From Hyphomicrobium facile (GTDB lineage Bacteria > Pseudomonadota > Alphaproteobacteria > Rhizobiales > Hyphomicrobiaceae), in the NCBI RefSeq assembly GCF_900116175.1, contig NZ_FPCH01000003.1:1-64000 (forward strand): 64,000 bases of DNA, read 5' to 3'. Below are positions 61,654-64,000 of this stretch, in pieces; positions within the stretch are counted from its first letter, which is position 1, and each line of letters starts with the position of its first letter. The notes beneath the pieces are model-generated. The model ran no database searches and was not told the DNA's origin. It saw only the letters and a program-made list of their open reading frames with translations. The translations under genes were made by a program, and so were the position numbers.

Positions 61654-63080
61654 CGGCGATCGATCAAGGCACGACTTCGACGCGCGTTCTCGTCGCCGAC
61701 ACGGACGGCGCGATAGAGATCGCGTGCGCCATCACACATCAACAAATCCATCCGCATCCCGGCTGGGTGGAGCACGATCCTGAAGAGCTGCTGTCGAACA
61801 TTCGCGCTTGTCTCCAGGCTGCGGGCGTCGTCGATGCGATCGGCATCGACAATCAGGGCGAGAGCTGCCTCGCGTGGGATGCGCGAACCGGCGAAGCCTT
61901 ATCTCCCGTCATCGTGTGGCAGGACAATCGTACCGCCGACGTCATCGAGCGCCTGAAGGCGTCCGGCGCCGAAGCATTGACGCTGGCACGGGCCGGGCTG
62001 CCATTAGATGCGTATTTCTCAGCGTCGAAGCTCGCTTGGATCATCAACACGCTTCCGGCGGCGAAGGCCGCACTCGACGCCGGACATCTGCGGCTCGGTA
62101 CGACGGATGCATTCTTTCTCGACCGCCTGACCGGTACCTTCGCGACCGACGTCACGACAGCCTCACGCACGTCCTTGATGGATCTCGAGACGGGACAGTG
62201 GGACGAAGAGCTTTGCCAGCTCTTCGGCGTTCCGATGTCGTGCCTGCCGAAAATCCTGCCAACCGTTGCGGATTACGGGCGCGTTGACGGCGTGCCGATT
62301 ACCGCGGCCGTCGTCGATCAGCAGGCGGCCCTCTTCGGTCATGGATGCCGCAAACCCGGCGATGCCAAGATCACCTTCGGCACCGGCGCATTCGCGCTGA
62401 CGGTCACGGGCGACAAGATCGCACGCGCGCCGAATAAAGGTTTGCTGCCGACGGTCGCCTGGTCGATCGATGGCCAAATGACCTACGCGGTCGACGGCGG
62501 GGTCTATGACGCCGGTTCGGCAATCGAATGGGCGCGCCGCATCGGTCTCGTGTCGGATCTAACCGCGGATCTCGATTGGTTCGACGGTGCGCCCGCTATC
62601 GAGCGCGGCGTCGTCTTCGTGCCGGCGCTTTCGGGGCTTGCCTGTCCGCATTGGGATCGGACGGCCGCGTCGCTTTTCCTCGGGATGTCGGCTGCGACGA
62701 CGCGGGCCGATCTCTGTCAGGCATTGCTCGAAGGGATTGCGCTCAGCGCCGCCGATGTCGTCGGGGCCATGGACGCGCATGTTGCGATTGGCCGTTCGAT
62801 TGCCATCGACGGCGGCCTCGCCCGTAGCCGGTATTTCGCGCAGTTCCTTGCAGACATGATCGGCCGCGACGTTCTCGCGACGAGCTTCGATGAGAGAACG
62901 GCATTCGGCACGGCGTCGCTTGCCGCGCTCGGCGCCGGCTTTGCATTGCCTGAGCCCGAAACCGTCTCGCGGACGTTTTCGCCGCGCGGCGGGGATAATG
63001 GCAAGATACGCGCACGCTTCAGCGAGGCCGTATCACGGGCCAAGGGCTGGCGGGATCACGGCGGACAGCAAGCCGACTAA
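61644..63080 (+). CDS. FGGY family carbohydrate kinase, glycerol kinase-like
   Basis: A 478-residue kinase of the FGGY family. It begins VAAIDQGTTSTRVLVAD (phosphate loop) and continues GWVEHDPEEL, VIVWQDNRT, GDAKITFGTGAF and AIDGGLARSRYFAQFLADM. The sequence is closest in character to glycerol kinases but the substrate loop differs, so a related polyol could be phosphorylated. With the two oxidoreductases it would form a pathway that phosphorylates and then oxidises a polyol, controlled by the DeoR protein at the head of the region. Confidence 0.87.
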   Translation: MRVAAIDQGTTSTRVLVADTDGAIEIACAITHQQIHPHPGWVEHDPEELLSNIRACLQAAGVVDAIGIDNQGESCLAWDARTGEALSPVIVWQDNRTADVIERLKASGAEALTLARAGLPLDAYFSASKLAWIINTLPAAKAALDAGHLRLGTTDAFFLDRLTGTFATDVTTASRTSLMDLETGQWDEELCQLFGVPMSCLPKILPTVADYGRVDGVPITAAVVDQQAALFGHGCRKPGDAKITFGTGAFALTVTGDKIARAPNKGLLPTVAWSIDGQMTYAVDGGVYDAGSAIEWARRIGLVSDLTADLDWFDGAPAIERGVVFVPALSGLACPHWDRTAASLFLGMSAATTRADLCQALLEGIALSAADVVGAMDAHVAIGRSIAIDGGLARSRYFAQFLADMIGRDVLATSFDERTAFGTASLAALGAGFALPEPETVSRTFSPRGGDNGKIRARFSEAVSRAKGWRDHGGQQAD

Positions 63081-63150
63081 AAGGTCGCCCGTGGGCGAGC
63101 TGACATTGGGACCCTCCGCACCTACATGATGCGGGAGGCCGGAGGTTCCA

Positions 63151-64000
63151 ATGGTTCCACTTTCCATACTCGATCTCGTTCGCGTCACCGAAGACACCGA
63201 TGCGCGCGGCGCTCTCGATAACGCGCGCGACCTCGCCGCGCATGCCGAAATCTGGGGCTATCGCCGCTTCTGGGTCGCCGAGCATCACAACATGCCGGGG
63301 ATCGCCAGCGCCGCGACTTCGATCGCCATCGCGCACATTGCCGCCGGATCGAAGTCCATTCGCGTCGGCGCGGGCGGCATCATGCTGCCCAATCACGCGC
63401 CGCTCATCATCGCCGAGCAGTTCGGCACCCTCGCGCGGCTTTTTCCCGGCCGCATCGATCTCGGCGTCGGCCGCGCGCCCGGCACCGACCAGCTGACGGT
63501 GCAGGCGTTGAGGCGGCAACCGACGGCCGCCGATACGTTCCCGCGCGACGTGCTCGAGTTGCAGGCCTACTTCGAACCAGCGGCGCCTCACCAGCGTGTG
63601 CAGGCTGTGCCGGCGGCCGGAACGAAGGTGCCGATCTGGATCCTCGGATCGAGTACGTACGGAGCGCATCTCGCGGCGGAGCTTGGACTTCCCTACGCGT
63701 TCGCCTCTCACTTCGCGCCCGACCAACTGCTGGCCGCGCTCGACGTTTACCGTAGCCGCTTCAAGTCGTCGGAGCAGCTCGCGACGCCGCACGCGATGGT
63801 CGGCGTCAACATCATCGCCGCTGAAACCGACGGGGAAGCGCGGCGACTGGCGACGACGCAGCAGATGTCGTTCGCAAACATCTTTCGCGGGGCGCGGGGG
63901 CTGAGCCAACCGCCGATCGACGACATCGAAGCCTATTGGACGCCGCGCGAAAAGACGCAAGTTCTGCAGATGCTTCAGCGTTCCATCGTCGGTTCGCCGG
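63151..64000 (+). CDS. Luciferase-like (LLM class) flavin-dependent oxidoreductase, truncated by window edge
   Basis: Open reading frame without a stop to the window end, 283 residues visible. It is a bacterial luciferase-fold protein of the MupA/Atu3640-like group: [54 protein letters not shown] and [11 protein letters not shown]. These use FMN or FMNH2 on mostly unknown substrates. GGAGG lies 8 nt before the ATG. It starts 70 bp after the kinase gene, so it may belong to the same unit. Confidence 0.88.
   Translation, partial: MVPLSILDLVRVTEDTDARGALDNARDLAAHAEIWGYRRFWVAEHHNMPGIASAATSIAIAHIAAGSKSIRVGAGGIMLPNHAPLIIAEQFGTLARLFPGRIDLGVGRAPGTDQLTVQALRRQPTAADTFPRDVLELQAYFEPAAPHQRVQAVPAAGTKVPIWILGSSTYGAHLAAELGLPYAFASHFAPDQLLAALDVYRSRFKSSEQLATPHAMVGVNIIAAETDGEARRLATTQQMSFANIFRGARGLSQPPIDDIEAYWTPREKTQVLQMLQRSIVGSP

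Noticed and set aside
1-64000. CRISPR arrays, IS elements or prophage
   Set aside because: No regularly spaced repeats, transposase, integrase or phage structural genes were recognised.

Overview
The window is GC-rich chromosomal DNA of an alphaproteobacterium of the order Hyphomicrobiales, most likely a Hyphomicrobium-type methylotroph. Reasons: a circularly permuted two-piece tmRNA, an alphaproteobacterial SspB, DUF4169 and RHH small proteins, intracellular PHB depolymerase, and a dimethyl sulfide / dimethyl sulfone oxidation cluster whose DmoA-like protein strongly resembles the enzyme known from Hyphomicrobium. No prophage, IS element or CRISPR array is visible.

Layout. 1-14.9 kb: 3' part of a manC-type gene, REP-like repeats, phosphatidylethanolamine synthesis (pssA, psd), envelope proteolysis (DegP, DUF2065, HflC, HflK), folate/thymidylate genes (folA, thyA), a CPBP protease, the tmRNA gene directly followed by sspB, map, an outer-membrane beta-barrel protein and a GYD protein. 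14.9-31.5 kb: acyltransferase, fumC, small DUF4169/RHH pair, cspA, infA, a Tlc-like carrier, phaZ, polA, tRNA-Arg(CCG), and two short-chain dehydrogenases, each divergent from its own regulator (AraC, TetR); the TetR/SDR pair is separated by two perfect palindromes.

31.5-48.8 kb is the most interesting part. It holds a DMS monooxygenase (dmoA), a dimethyl sulfone monooxygenase (sfnG), two flavin reductases, three riboflavin/FAD biosynthesis genes (ribA, ribBA, ribF), a SoxC-type sulfite dehydrogenase with its cytochrome, a porin, an ABM-domain protein, transporters, a 10-TM protein of unknown function, a MaoC protein and one TetR regulator. The same 16-bp dyad (ideal form TGTACCGATCGGTACA) occurs upstream of most transcription units, including the TetR gene itself. 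I read this as one regulon that takes up methylated sulfur compounds, cleaves C-S bonds with reduced flavin, makes the extra flavin required, and oxidises sulfite to sulfate. The genes for the steps between the monooxygenase products and sulfite (methanethiol oxidase, msuC/msuD) are not in the window.

49-56.4 kb: a ROK-family protein whose motifs are in circularly permuted order, a B12-binding radical SAM protein, a small secreted protein, a TonB-dependent receptor and a secreted peroxiredoxin. 56.4-63.1 kb: a DeoR/GlpR repressor divergent from an APC permease, followed by two FAD oxidoreductases and an FGGY kinase in a tightly overlapping operon; the substrate is unclear (glycerol-like polyol or amino alcohol). 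The window ends inside a luciferase-like monooxygenase gene.

All identifications come from reading motifs and family resemblance; no database search was run. Start codons were adjusted where a ribosome binding site, signal peptide or domain edge argued for it.
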